Origin: Rhytidiadelphus loreus
Taxonomy: Eukaryota > Streptophyta > Bryopsida > Hypnales > Hylocomiaceae
Length of the DNA stretch: 64,000 bases
NCBI GenBank assembly: GCA_947034895.1
Contig: OX344762.1
Span: forward strand, 80,904,981-80,968,980
Direction of reading: 5' to 3'
Part shown: positions 1 to 14,300 of the stretch, piece after piece
Numbering within the stretch: position 1 is the first letter of the stretch
How the letters are laid out: each line of letters opens with the position of its first letter
Translations under genes and position numbers: made by a program
The notes under the pieces: model-generated
The model's database searches: none
What the model saw: only the letters and a program-made list of their open reading frames with translations
Told to the model about the DNA's origin: nothing

Positions 1-2143
1 TATTAATTTATTATAATAGAAACATGTGTCATCCCTATGTATTGGATGCAAATTGTATAATAGGTACAACATATTACAAAAAAGTTCTTTTTTTTTAAGG
101 TATGAAATAAAGTCACACTTACACACAAAGGAATACAAGAAGGTCATTGTAGATTGCCCGCCTTTTTCTTGTATTGCCTAAAAAACGAAAAATTTACATC
201 CAAACAATGTGACTACAAAATACAACTGATGAAAAAATATGACTGCAAAATATGACTGGGGAAAAAATGTGATTGCCCGCTGAAATTTTCCTTCCGCTGC
301 CCCCCCTAAATGTCACTATTATGGAGATATGACTGCAAAATATGACCCAACGAAAAATATGACTAGGAAATATGACTATGTTTTCCAATCATGTTCTTTG
401 CTGTTCCCAACAAAGTACTTTGGCGTTCTCAATGGCCTTGTTGATTTGATAGTTGGTGGTACCTATCTTATCATAAACTCTAAAAATCATTAGTTTGGTT
501 TCTTCTATGATTTATTTAGATGATTTTTGCCTTTGTTAAAATTAAATTACAAATTACAAATTACAACCTTCGCTTAGCTTAGGCTAAAACCTAAATTACA
601 AATTTGGAAATTATTTGTATTGTTTTAAATTATGATTTCCTATGGTATTTATAGAACCTTAGTGATATGGTGGATTAAACTTATGGAAGTATGCACCTTA
701 TCAAATGTTTGAAAATCATTTATATAAGTTTTTATACAACTTTTTAGGAGCCCCTAAGACTTGATGGTTTTACTTCGTAATATCTTGTCTTAGCAATTGG
801 AAATCATTAGTTGAGAATCTTCTATGATTTTCCTATGGCTTTTATGATATATAAGCGTAAGTAACCTAGATAGTATCTATATGATCAATTACAATTTGGA
901 AATTATTAGTACCATTATGATTTCTTTGGGAAGATTGTTGATTTAGAGATTTAAATTATATCTTATTAACAATAGTTTAAAAATTATTTTAAGAGCCATG
1001 ATTTGATAAGGTTTTATTTGGAAGTACCTATCTTATCAAAAATTTGGAAATCAATAGTTATGTTTATTCTATGATTTCCTTTTACATTTTATGGCTTGGT
1101 TGATCTAATAGGCTTACAACTTGGAAAATGCCTTTTCTATCAATCATGGTTTGGAAATTATTAGTCTTGACAAGTTTATGATTTGGAAATTCATAGGAAA
1201 AGCCCTGTATAGGGATGTTCCTTCCACCCACCTAGGTTTCCTAAACCTTGAATTTTACATTAGTGAACAAAAACATTGGTGTAATGAGCGGAATTTGTTT
1301 GACTTTGTATTTTCCTTAAAATGTGATTATTATAGTGTACTACATATGGATTTTGGTACTCCTCATAAGTTTATTCATATATGTTTTCAAACATGTTCTT
1401 GATTTTCTACATCAGTTATGATGTGCCAATTTACAAATGTGAAACATACAATTATAATTTGAAGTGTTTTTCTTTAAGTATTGTTGTAAAATGCATTAAT
1501 AGTTTGAAACAACAAAGTATACATAGTACAAACAATTTTATTGTATTATTTTATAATTGTATTAGAGGATGCTACAAAAAATGCTTTAAATACTTTAATG
1601 TAATTTAATGTTGTTCAAGATTAAGTATTGCATTCATACAACAACAATATAATTGAAGTTATTTTCCTATGCCCTTATATCTATAAATTGTAAATTGTCA
1701 ACAATATGTTACATACAAAAAATATTGGTGCTTAGATAGTTTAAAATATAATCCACCTTCAAACATGATGACTCTTCACATATGACTATTATGACCCTCA
1801 TTTATATACGTTTGTAATGTATTTCTACATCAAAAATGACAATTTCAGTTCATCTTGTTGTAAATGTGAAACATGCAATTGTGATTTAATAATTTGTATT
1901 ATAAGTGTATTTTTGGAACATCTTCAAAAATTTGGAATTATTTTAATATATTTTGTGTTTTACATCCTATTAGATTCAACCTATTGTTTTTTAAATTGCT
2001 AAGAATAAACATTTAAAAAAAATATTGAAAGCCCAATTTGTTTGTGTACAATAAAGATTAGAAACGTCTAAGAAAATGTTTTTTTTCATCTCTATTCTTT
2101 CTTTCATTAGAAAAATATTATGTTTGCTACCTTTGTCTATTAA

Positions 2144-3065
2144 CCCTTAAAGGACCGTCACTATACTTTCACCAAAAACGCTCCAGAACAACCATTTCTA
2201 GTACAAGTACCAAAGTTTTGATAAAACACTTTTTTGACATATCTAACCATAGGATCTTATATTATATAGTATCAAAAACATGTGAAAAAAATTTCAGACA
2301 TTTCCACCATGTGGATTTCAAGATATAAGCATTCAAATTTACTAAAATCATTTTTTTGACCCTGCGAAAAGAAGGGCAACTGCACTTTAGAAGCTCACAT
2401 TTCTATGAAAAAATGACCTTAATGGTGGTGCTTCTTTGGATTTGTTTTCCTAAACAAGTTGGCCACATGCTTGAAAAATTTCAAATCATTTGGGCTAGTA
2501 CAACATATAGGAAAAAAATAGTAAGTAGGTAGAAGTAGAGAATGATTTAAAATACTAAATTATTTACAATTTCATATGGAATTGAAAATTTCCAATCTTA
2601 ATGGTCAAAATGTTGTAATAATGTCTCTAGATCCTACGATTTAATTTTTGTCCAAAAATATTGAAAATTGGGTAAGATAAAGGATTTCAAAGTTTATTTT
2701 AGAGTAGGAAATCCAAAACTGCCCGCAAACAACAAATACTCATAACTTTTGACTCATTGATCAAAATGGAATGATTCAAAGCTTTTCGTGTATATAAAAC
2801 TGTAGAAAATCAATTCCAAATTTTTGTTTATGAAAAAAATGATTTTTTTTATCTGCCCGAATTGCCCAGCTAGGAAAAAAAGTAACATATTAGGCTATTA
2901 CTTTTGACTCATATTTCCAAATGTCATGAAATTTGGTGCATATGAAAGATATTCTTTGCCTCTACATTCTATTAAAATTTCAGCCCCAAATATGAAAATC
3001 TCCGCTCGTAGGTACCTGCCCAAAATTTCTAAACAAAGAAAAAACACAGTAAGGTCCTTTAGGGG
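2144..3065. mobile_element. TTAA-flanked non-autonomous DNA element, family A, copy 1
   Basis: A 922-bp insertion has ends CCCTTAAAGGACC on the left and GGTCCTTTAGGGG on the right, that is imperfect terminal inverted repeats. It is flanked by TTAA at 2,140-2,143 and 3,066-3,069. The orthologous position in the other large repeat copy (27,721-27,724) has a single TTAA and no insertion, so the boundaries and target duplication are directly supported. CCC-starting termini with a TTAA duplication are typical of the piggyBac superfamily. The element has no coding capacity, so it would need a transposase from elsewhere. A second copy lies at 22,678-23,597. Confidence 0.82.
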
Positions 3066-3911
3066 TTAAACTACATTTCACAAATAAATTTTTTAAATAT
3101 TTTTCACATTCAAATTTTGAAAATCAAATAATGTGACAAATATGTAAAATTTTTATCCTACAAAAGCCTAGTTTGCAAAATATTGAGATTTGTTTCACCC
3201 TCTCAAGAATTTACATTGTCTTCTTTATACTATCATGTGCACCATGAAACAAGTCTCAATATTTTCCAAACTAGGAGTGAACATGGGGTTGGACAGATGG
3301 GCAGACAAACAGACAGGTTAACGGTTTGAGTTTATTTATTTTGTCTTCTAGAGCTCGTCCGCTTGTCCCTCCGTCCATCGAATTGTCCGCCCGCCCGCCA
3401 ATCCATCCGCCCGTCTGCTCTCCGCCATCCGTCGGACCGTCTACTCTTTCCCGTCTGTTGTACCGTCAAACCGTTCTCAATCCACCTGTTTGACGTCTAC
3501 TGTTGGAAAAAATGGCCGTCCAATCGTCCAACGGTTGGCCGTGCTTTAAAAGTAGGTATGTTTAATAACGTCTTTAGGGCAGCGCTTGCAGACGCTAGAC
3601 TTCTAGCGTCAGGCCGGACGCCTTGTCAACTCTACCCACCACTTGTCAATTGAAAATGTTCAGTCATTCGTTACTTCGTGGGGCACATCCCCTACTATTA
3701 CTGAATTTGTTCAAAGCTCCTACTAGTGCGCAATTCTACCAATGCAACCTTAGCTCTCTCAACTCAACATCCATCTCAAACATCATTTTTTAGCACAAAC
3801 AAAATTGCAAGAACTCCAACCTAAGTTACAAATTCTAAACATAGGGTAGACTAAAAAAATGAACCTATCATTGCTCTAAATTCAATCTGTTGCGAAATCT
3901 CATATCACCAC

Positions 3912-6245
3912 TGTCGGGTAGAGAGGAGCGCGCTTAGGGAACACACGGGGTGTCTGGCTATAGGTTGTGAGTGTAAATGGAAGACAAGTAACGATACTTG
4001 AATCTTCAATTAATCTTCTCTTCAATCTTCGCTTGATCTTCACTTCAATCTTCGCTTGATCTACCTTGTGGTGGCTCTATGGGGCCAAAGTTAAGGGCGT
4101 GTGATAAGAAACAAGGCCTCGGACGGGTAAAACGAGACGGCCAGTCCACGAGCTGAGCCGTTCGAAATATTGGATTCTAAACTTCAAACCCACGGTGACC
4201 AGGAATCGACTTTCACAAGTGGGAACAACATAGAAGATCGACCATGTGGGTGATCAATCACACTTCATCGCCACAAACATAAAATGGGGCTAGTATTGTC
4301 ATAATGAAATGACTACAAAGCTCGCAACAAAGCTTACAATGCAGAAATGAAAACAACTAGCCTCCAAATCCGGCTAGGAATAACAAGCCACAAGCCACAA
4401 CACACGAATCTTCATGTCTTCATATTTTCATGTCTTCAAATCTTCAAACCTTGAAGTATTCAAGAGATGTAAAAGAAACATGAAACGAAATTCTAATTTG
4501 GCTATGTTCTTTGATCTACTGTCAAAAACGTTTACAAGCTTCAAATGCTAAGTGCAATAGCAATTTGAAAAGCTTATGAAATAATTTAACACCCCTCAAA
4601 ATTTCAAATCAAACTAAGATACTGTCCAAAAGTTATGGACAAGTAAAGTCTTGGCCTTCTCCTATGAAAGGCAGCAGACCTCTTCTACTTCTAAATTCTA
4701 TATCTTCTTCAATTCTTCTTCAAAATACAAATATAATAGCTTCTTGAAAACCTAACTTTACAAATTAACTTCTCCTTAAATTTCAAAGTATTATAATCTT
4801 TTATCTATAAGTTATGACTATGCAAAGTCTCAGCCTTCTCTTTTGAAAGGCAGCAGACCTCTCTTATTTCAAGAACTCATAACTTTCTCTTCACTACTTC
4901 AAAAGTTTTAAGTTATGAGTATATGAAAAGCTGTAAAACATTTCTATAATGCTTGAAAGTTTCAAAGATATAGGAAAAACCCACAAGCTTTGGCAACCGC
5001 TCGAATCTCTGTTCCTATTCGTTGGGTGGCAAAAGTTTCTCCTCCACTCTCATGCTCATAACTTTTTACTCACAACTCCAAATCAAGCAAGATATGTTTC
5101 TTTAGAAGCGCAATCTCAAGAAGAACAAACCATCAAATTTTCATTTCAAAAAGTTTTGTACAACCACCGTAATCGCCGATCAAACATTCGGCTTTTCTCT
5201 CTATTCTCACACACACATCAAAAACACACACTAAACCACTTCCACACACCAACCCGAATTAGAGGAAGCAAGAAGATCCCTACCTACCTTCTAGATCCCT
5301 AAGGAAAGTGAGGTCAGCCCATGTACACCTCACATGGGCCTCCCAACACTCATTGGTTCAAGGAAAATACCTAAAGGTAAGTCTCTATTCAATTTCTAAG
5401 ACCAATCAACCTCTAAGGTCAAAATAAAGTGGTAAACTTCATCTAAACTCCCATTTTCTTATTTTTTTTAACACACAAATGAACCACCAAAACATGTATT
5501 ACATACTAAACTCCAACCAACATCCAATGGAGGTAAAAACTGAAGTCGATGAAGAGCGTTATTCCATCTGCAAGAACTTGAGGATGCGTCTAATAGTGTT
5601 GGCCACGTAATCTGCACGTTCAGCCTTGGTTAAAGGATTCACTGGTCCTTTCAACCAACGTTGATGGCCAATACCTTTTATGTCTGGCCTCATCATACAA
5701 AAATATTGGTCTTTGTTCAGACCCTCGTAGCTTGCTTCGAATGTTACATCATGTGTACCAGGCTCAACACATCCTACTTGAAGTAGAATCACTAAAGCAC
5801 GGGCATTCCTATCAAGATTCCCATGCCAACGACGGTCCACCCGAGGTTTCTTCAACGTACGAGAAGGTCTGGCCTCATTTATGATAGAGGTAGGCAATGG
5901 TATAGAAATCGCCGGCTGAAATGGTTGATGAGGCAACTGTGATAAGGAAAGCTCTAATTCCGCCTCAGGTTTAGACTCAACATCTTGTGACTCCATAAAA
6001 ACCCTCCAGTTCAACATTTTAATATTGAACTCCAAATCCAAACACAAATTCTAAAAACTCAAAGGATTACTTTGAACTGATGAAGTTTGTCTAAGGTTTT
6101 CACCTTATATACAATTCCATTGCTAACAAGCGTCATCTTGAAGCTAACGGAAGCGTCATCAGTAAGTTTCTCCTCCGAATCAAGAATCTTCTAAAACATA
6201 TAATATACATACTTTTTATACAATGTATGTATTTACTATACGACA
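3912..6245. mobile_element. 2.3-kb insertion with TGTCG...CGACA ends
   Basis: Copy 2 of the large repeat runs straight through the corresponding point (about 36,571-36,576), whereas copy 1 is interrupted here by about 2.33 kb. The ends read TGTCGGGTAG (left) and CTATACGACA (right), inverted repeats matching at 8 of 10 positions. Flanking bases ACCAC and ACCGC could be an imperfect 4-5 bp target duplication. TG...CA ends with a 5-bp duplication would suit a solo LTR or non-autonomous LTR element, while a CACTG-starting terminus would suit a CACTA-like element; I cannot decide. Inside, a sentence-like repeat (CTTCTC..TGAAAGGCAGCAGACCTC) occurs near 4,655 and again near 4,831, and a 162-codon minus-strand ORF lies at 5,559-6,047. 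No gag, pol or transposase motif was seen. Confidence 0.6.
5559..6047 (-). CDS. Hypothetical protein inside the 2.3-kb insertion
   Basis: An uninterrupted 162-codon minus-strand frame lies in otherwise AT-rich, stop-rich sequence, near the right end of the 2.3-kb insertion. The protein has an acidic, Pro-rich N-terminal half (about residues 20-60), a basic Arg/Lys patch around residues 63-75, then a globular-looking C-terminal half containing a DQYFCMMRPDIKG-like stretch and a charged helix-like tail ending KFLQME. The first ATG is used; an internal ATG at residue 11 and another at residue 18 are alternatives. I do not recognise a family. It may be a gag-like or captured host fragment carried by the insertion. 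No spliced extension was identified, and it could be non-functional. Confidence 0.35.
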   Translation of the reverse strand: MCLDLEFNIKMLNWRVFMESQDVESKPEAELELSLSQLPHQPFQPAISIPLPTSIINEARPSRTLKKPRVDRRWHGNLDRNARALVILLQVGCVEPGTHDVTFEASYEGLNKDQYFCMMRPDIKGIGHQRWLKGPVNPLTKAERADYVANTIRRILKFLQME

Positions 6246-6432
6246 CCGCAATGGAAACCCTTGCTTGAACTGGCCAAAGCTTTGCCTTCATGACCAATAG
6301 ACCTAGGATCCTTCAAACTCTAGTCATTGATTGACAGGTAACATTGTGGCCCTTGCCAATGGAAAGAATTGGCTCTCCCTTGCGGTTACTACAGTAATTT
6401 GTCAACCACCTCTACTTTTTTCGTTTTGAAGC

Positions 6433-7090
6433 TCAACGACTCGTTGATGTCGACAAGTTGCAAATGCATCTTGCTAAAAAGTGCCACGTTCTTGAATTTT
6501 CACAATACTGACCGTTCACGAGACTATCGAAGTAGTTAATTGTGGTTTGGCGCTCCTTGTGATTGGTGAAATTGCTAAAAGGGTGGAAAGAAGCATTCAT
6601 GTTGAGTCTTGTTGTCACAACAATGGCCCACTCATGCAGAGTACTCTCATAGTTTATATCACTACACATGAAATCAAACACACTTTGTAATTGTTCATCA
6701 ATCCCCAACATTTCAATCTTACATTTTTCTCTCAGAAAAGTTACACCCTCTTCGACAACTTCCAATAATAACGCTTTACCTAGTTCGCTTCTCTTTGTCA
6801 ATTTGTCCTTTTGAATGTCATTTGATGGCTCTACTTCTAATAGATGCACCAAAGCAACAAAAAATATGCCAAATTTTGCTACTCGTGGGGTATCACAATG
6901 TTGTTTTAACGACTTTGCTGCGTACTTAATCGCCTTAGTCAATTATACAAAGTCTTTTTGTAAAGTCGGATGCCCAAATAGCTGTGGAGAATTTCACTAA
7001 AATCAGCCTCTATAATTTTTAGAGCCTCGCCTACTAAAACGCTCCATGCCATCAAAGTTGCGTACTTGTTTTGTACTAGGCACTCGTGCC
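6433..7090 (-). pseudogene. Decayed gene fragment in the large repeat unit
   Basis: On the minus strand a 169-codon frame (6,433-6,942) continues upstream in-frame past a TAA at the codon before LTKAIKYAAK. Upstream of that stop, a splice-acceptor-like CCACAG precedes a coherent frame reading LFGHPTLQKDFV, suggesting an exon whose reading frame has one nonsense change. The homologous segment in copy 2 (about 36,740-37,390, minus strand) keeps the same peptide in pieces but carries more frame breaks. The protein is helical-looking and not recognisable to me. It could be an exon of the repeat's own protein or a captured host exon. Decay in both copies indicates it is not a functional gene. Confidence 0.4.
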
Positions 7091-8330
7091 ATTGTATTGA
7101 CCTCCTGGGGAGATCACTATCAATTCTTTAGAAAACTATGTGAGTTAAAAGATAGAGTTCATTTAATTTGAAGTGGGAAAAATTTATATAATATGTGTCA
7201 AGAAGATAGAACCTTGTATAAGTTCTATCATCCTTAAAAGTAAAATTAGAATTACAGTAAAAGTAGTTTAGATCCTTGAGTATATAAATAAATCAAGACT
7301 CAGGAATTCATTAGTCTTAACAACTGCTTCTATTATTTAATATATATTTCCTTTTATATATTTATCTTGTCTTGTCTTGCTTGTTCTTCTCATGTTTGGT
7401 GTTTTGATTTTGTCCGTCATCGCAAATCCTTGCAGAGCGTTTGTATCACCCATCTTGAATCTCTTATGCACTTAAAATGAAGTCTAGAACATAAAAACTT
7501 AGAAACAAAACAAAAATACAACTAGAAAATTCTGAAAAAATATCAGTGTTCAGTCGTCATGTCTTGAAGACCAGTCTTATTCAATCTAAAGAAGTTGTTG
7601 AATCAATTCCTTCACATTTAGATTCCTCTTCTTTTAAAGCTCGATCTTTACCAATAGTAGATGATTTGCTTATGGATTCTACTCTATAAACACAATTAGT
7701 TGTAGACGAAACTCTACTCGATGGAGGTGCACAAGTTGTAGTCATAACTCCACATGATGGAGATGCACAAGTTGTAGATAATCATGCCTCAAATTAAAAA
7801 CAATATACTTATGATCCCCAAGTAGCATGCAAACTTGGAAAATGCTTAAGTTGTAGATAGTCATCCTCAAAATCAACCATATACTTATGATCCACAAGTA
7901 GCATGCTAACTTGGAAAATGCTTAGGGTGTAGATAATCATGCCTCAAAATCAACAATATACTTATGATCCCCAAGTAGAATGATTGGAAGATGCAAAAGC
8001 ATTAGATTTAGGACAAGATCAAAACAATAGAGAAGACAAGAACAAGCAAGACAAGATAAGATAAATATATAAACGAAAATGTCGGTTAAGTAATAGCAGG
8101 AGTTGTTAAAAAAAAGATATTCCTTTGTCCAGATTTACTTATATACTCAAAGATCTAAACTTCTCTTACTTTCAATCAAATTTTATTTTTAAATATGATA
8201 GAGCTTATACAAGGATCTATCTTCAACACAATATATAGGAATAATAAAAGGTCCATGAAAAGATATATATTCAAATATATAAAAAAAAGATGTACGAAAA
8301 CATAATATCGTACGAAATTTTAATATTAAC

Positions 8331-11300
8331 TAGCCTTGACAAACAAGGACCGTGCTAATATTTTAATAATATAATGAATGTAGATGTGGACTAAAATTTC
8401 CACTGTCATGTTACAGTTAGATGTCCATCAAACCGACAAATTGTCAAGGTTCAACCCCTAGTCTCCGTCAACATCATAGAAAACATGTTCATGAATTGTC
8501 GGTGCAAGTGGACGGACAAGCTAATCATACTGTCAAAAAAATTATTGTTTTGTTGACATGAATCCTAATGTGTTAAAATGTGTTGCAATTAATGTTGACG
8601 GACATTCCAATAGGAAATGACTACTTCGTTAGCCTTGAAGTCAAAAGAAGGCATTGAAAACAATATCTAAGTTTAGAGCGTAAGTTTAGTCTACGTTAAA
8701 TCTGCTTCATATACGTATTTTCGAGGGACCCCCTTCGCATGTAACACCCGTCCCATAATGTAAGGACGTTGCCACTCAAGAGGATGTACACCATCGTAAA
8801 GAAGTTGTTGAATCAATTGCTTTGCATGTAGATTCGTCTTCTTTTGAAGCTCAATCTTTCGCAATAGTTGATGATTTGCTTATGGATTCCACTCTAGGAA
8901 AACACAATTAGTTGTAGACAAAACTCTACTCCATGGAGTTGCACAAGTTGTAGGTAATCATAACTAAAAATAAAAATAAATACAGTTATGATCCCGAAGT
9001 AGCATGCTTGGAAATTATTCATACCTTGGCCTTGACAAACAAGGACCATGCTAATCTTTTTATAGTATGATGAATATAGATGTGGACTAGAATTATCAGT
9101 GTCATGTCATAGTTAGATGTCCATCAAACCAACAAATTGCTAAGATTCAACCCCTAGTCTCCGTGAACATCATAGAAAACATGTTCATGAATTGTCGGTG
9201 CAAGTGGACGGACAAGCTAATGAAACTTTGCAAAAAATTATTGTTTTCTTGACATGAATCCTAATGTGTTAGAATGCGTCGCAATTTTTGTTGACGGACA
9301 TTCCAATAGGAAATGTCTACTTCTTTAGCCTTGAAATCAAATAAAGGCATTGAGAAGAATATATAAGTTTACAACGTAGGTTTAGACTGAGATTAATCTC
9401 TTCTATATATGTACTGCCAAACGACCTCTTTGCATGTAACACCCGTCCGATAATGTCAAGACGTTTCCACTAAAGAGGATGTACACCATCGTAAAGAAGT
9501 TGTTGAATCAATTCCTTTACATGTAGATTCGTCTTCTTTTGAAGCTCCATCATTCGCAATAGTTGATGATTTGCTTATGGATTCCACTCTAGGAAAACAC
9601 AATTAGTTGTAGACAAAACTCTACTCCATGGAGTTGCACAAGTTGTAGGTAATCATAACTAAAAATAAAAATAAATACAGTTATGATCCCGAAGTAGCAT
9701 GCTTGGAAATTATTCATACCTTAGCCTTGACAAACAAGGACCATGCTAATCTTTTTATAGTATGATGAATATAGATGTGGACTAGAATTATCAGTGTCAT
9801 GTCATAGTTAGATGTCCATCAAACCAACAAATTGCTAAGATTCAACCCCTAGTCTCCGTGAACATCATAGAAAACATGTTCATGAATTGTCGGTGCAAGT
9901 GGACGGACAAGCTAATGAAACTTTGCAAAAAATTATTGTTTTCTTGACATGAATCCTAATGTGTTAGAATGTGTCGCAATTTTTGTTGACGGACATTCCA
10001 ATAGGAAATGACTACTTCTTTAGCCTTGAAATCAAATGAAGGCATTGAGAAGAATATATAAGTTTACAGCGTAGGTTTAGACTGAGATTAATCTCTTTTA
10101 TATATGTACTGCCAAACGACCTCTTTGCATGTAACACCCGTCCGATAATGTCAAGACGTTTCCACTAAAGAGGATGTACACCATCGTAAAGAAGTTGTTG
10201 AATCAATTCCTTTACATGTAGATTCGTCTTCTTTTGAAGCTCCATCATTCGCAATAGTTGATGATTTGCTTATGGATTCCACTCTAGGAAAACACAATTA
10301 GTTGTAGACAAAACTCTACTCCATGGAGTTGCACAAGTTGTAGGTAATCATAACTAAAAATAAAAATAAATACAGTTATGATCCCGAAGTAGCATGCTTG
10401 GAAATTATTCATACCTTAGCCTTGACAAACAAGGACCGTGCTAATCTTTTTATAGTATAATGAATATAGATGTGGACTAGAATTTCCAGTGTCATGTCAT
10501 AGTTAGATGTCCATCAAACCGACAAATTGTCAAGGTTCAACCCCTAGTGCCCGTCAACATCATAGAAAACATGTTCATGAATTGTCGGTGCAAGTGGACG
10601 GACAAGCTAATCATACTGTCAAAAACATTATTGTTTTGTTGACATGAATCCTAATGTGTTAGAATGCGTCGCAATTTTTGTTGACGGACATTCCAATAGG
10701 GAATGTCTACTTCGTTAGCCTTGAAATTAATGAAGGCATTGAGAAGAATATCTAAGTTTACAGCGTAGGTTTAGACTGAGATTAATCTCTTCTATATATG
10801 TACTGCCAAACGACCTCTTTGCATGTAACACCCGTCCGATAATGTCAAGACGTTTCCACTAAAGAGGATGTACACCATCGTAAAGAAGTTGTTGAATCAA
10901 TTCCTTTACATGTAGATTCGTCTTCTTTTGAAGCTCCATCATTCGCAATAGTTGATGATTTGCTTATGGATTCCACTCTAGGAAAACACAATTAGTTGTA
11001 GACAAAACTCTACTCCATGGAGTTGCACAAGTTGTAGGTAATCATAACTAAAAATAAAAATAAATACAGTTATGATCCCGAAGTAGCATGCTTGGAAATT
11101 ATTCATACCTTAGCCTTGACAAACAAGGACCATGCTAATCTTTTTATAGTATGATGAATATAGATGTGGACTAGAATTATCAGTGTCATGTCATAGTTAG
11201 ATGTCCATCAAACCAACAAATTGCTAAGATTCAACCCCTAGTCTCCGTGAACATCATAGAAAACATGTTCATGAATTGTCGGTGCAAGTGGACGGACAAG

Positions 11301-14300
11301 CTAATGAAACTTTGCAAAAAATTATTGTTTTCTTGACATGAATCCTAATGTGTTAGAATGTGTCGCAATTTTTGTTGACGGACATTCCAATAGGAAATGA
11401 CTACTTCTTTAGCCTTGAAATCAAATGAAGGCATTGAGAAGAATATATAAGTTTACAGCGTAGGTTTAGACTGAGATTAATCTCTTTTATATATGTACTG
11501 CCAAACGACCTCTTTGCATGTAACACCCGTCCGATAATGTCAAGACGTTTCCACTAAAGAGGATGTACACCATCGTAAAGAAGTTGTTGAATCAATTCCT
11601 TTACATGTAGATTCGTCTTCTTTTGAAGCTCCATCATTCGCAATAGTTGATGATTTGCTTATGGATTCCACTCTAGGAAAACACAATTAGTTGTAGACAA
11701 AACTCTACTCCATGGAGTTGCACAAGTTGTAGGTAATCATAACTAAAAATAAAAATAAATACAGTTATGATCCCGAAGTAGCATGCTTGGAAATTATTCA
11801 TACCTTAGCCTTGACAAACAAGGACCGTGCTAATCTTTTTATAGTATAATGAATATAGATGTGGACTAGAATTTCCAGTGTCATGTCATAGTTAGATGTC
11901 CATCAAACCGACAAATTGTCAAGGTTCAACCCCTAGTGCCCGTCAACATCATAGAAAACATGTTCATGAATTGTCGGTGCAAGTGGACGGACAAGCTAAT
12001 CATACTGTCAAAAACATTATTGTTTTGTTGACATGAATCCTAATGTGTTAGAATGCGTCGCAATTTTTGTTGACGGACATTCCAATAGGGAATGTCTACT
12101 TCGTTAGCCTTGAAATTAATGAAGGCATTGAGAAGAATATCTAAGTTTACAGCGTAGGTTTAGACTGAGATTAATCTCTTCTATATATGTACTGCCAAAC
12201 GACCTCTTTGCATGTAACACCCGTCCGATAATGTCAAGACGTTTCCACTAAAGAGGATGTACACCATCGTAAAGAAGTTGTTGAATCAATTCCTTTACAT
12301 GTAGATTCGTCTTCTTTTGAAGCTCCATCATTCGCAATAGTTGATGATTTGCTTATGGATTCCACTCTAGGAAAACACAATTAGTTGTAGACAAAACTCT
12401 ACTCCATGGAGTTGCACAAGTTGTAGGTAATCATAACTAAAAATAAAAATAAATACAGTTATGATCCCGAAGTAGCATGCTTGGAAATTATTCATACCTT
12501 AGCCTTGACAAACAAGGACCATGCTAATCTTTTTATAGTATGATGAATATAGATGTGGACTAGAATTATCAGTGTCATGTCATAGTTAGATGTCCATCAA
12601 ACCAACAAATTGCTAAGATTCAACCCCTAGTCTCCGTGAACATCATAGAAAACATGTTCATGAATTGTCGGTGCAAGTGGACGGACAAGCTAATGAAACT
12701 TTGCAAAAAATTATTGTTTTCTTGACATGAATCCTAATGTGTTAGAATGTGTCGCAATTTTTGTTGACGGACATTCCAATAGGAAATGACTACTTCTTTA
12801 GCCTTGAAATCAAATGAAGGCATTGAGAAGAATATATAAGTTTACAGCGTAGGTTTAGACTGAGATTAATCTCTTTTATATATGTACTGCCAAACGACCT
12901 CTTTGCATGTAACACCCGTCCGATAATGTCAAGACGTTTCCACTAAAGAGGATGTACACCATCGTAAAGAAGTTGTTGAATCAATTCCTTTACATGTAGA
13001 TTCGTCTTCTTTTGAAGCTCCATCATTCGCAATAGTTGATGATTTGCTTATGGATTCCACTCTAGGAAAACACAATTAGTTGTAGACAAAACTCTACTCC
13101 ATGGAGTTGCACAAGTTGTAGGTAATCATAACTAAAAATAAAAATAAATACAGTTATGATCCCGAAGTAGCATGCTTGGAAATTATTCATACCTTAGCCT
13201 TGACAAACAAGGACCGTGCTAATCTTTTTATAGTATAATGAATATAGATGTGGACTAGAATTTCCAGTGTCATGTCATAGTTAGATGTCCATCAAACCGA
13301 CAAATTGTCAAGGTTCAACCCCTAGTGCCCGTCAACATCATAGAAAACATGTTCATGAATTGTCGGTGCAAGTGGACGGACAAGCTAATCATACTGTCAA
13401 AAACATTATTGTTTTGTTGACATGAATCCTAATGTGTTAGAATGCGTCGCAATTTTTGTTGACGGACATTCCAATAGGGAATGTCTACTTCGTTAGCCTT
13501 GAAATTAATGAAGGCATTGAGAAGAATATCTAAGTTTACAGCGTAGGTTTAGACTGAGATTAATCTCTTCTATATATGTACTGCCAAACGACCTCTTTGC
13601 ATGTAACACCCGTCCGATAATGTCAAGACGTTTCCACTAAAGAGGATGTACACCATCGTAAAGAAGTTGTTGAATCAATTCCTTTACATGTAGATTCGTC
13701 TTCTTTTGAAGCTCCATCATTCGCAATAGTTGATGATTTGCTTATGGATTCCACTCTAGGAAAACACAATTAGTTGTAGACAAAACTCTACTCCATGGAG
13801 TTGCACAAGTTGTAGGTAATCATAACTAAAAATAAAAATAAATACAGTTATGATCCCGAAGTAGCATGCTTGGAAATTATTCATACCTTAGCCTTGACAA
13901 ACAAGGACCGTGCTAATCTTTTTATAGTATAATGAATATAGATGTGGACTAGAATTTCCAGTGTCATGTCATAGTTAGATGTCCATCAAACCGACAAATT
14001 GTCAAGGTTCAACCCCTAGTGCCCGTCAACATCATAGAAAACATGTTCATGAATTGTCGGTGCAAGTGGACGGACAAGCTAATCATACTGTCAAAAACAT
14101 TATTGTTTTGTTGACATGAATCCTAATGTGTTAGAATGCGTCGCAATTTTTGTTGACGGACATTCCAATAGGGAATGTCTACTTCGTTAGCCTTGAAATT
14201 AATGAAGGCATTGAGAAGAATATCTAAGTTTACAGCGTAGGTTTAGACTGAGATTAATCTCTTCTATATATGTACTGCCAAACGACCTCTTTGCATGTAA

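Noticed and set aside
1121..1402. 93-codon plus-strand ORF, partly conserved at 26,707
   Set aside because: The copy-2 counterpart stops earlier and diverges without frame preservation; this is best explained as repeat sequence.
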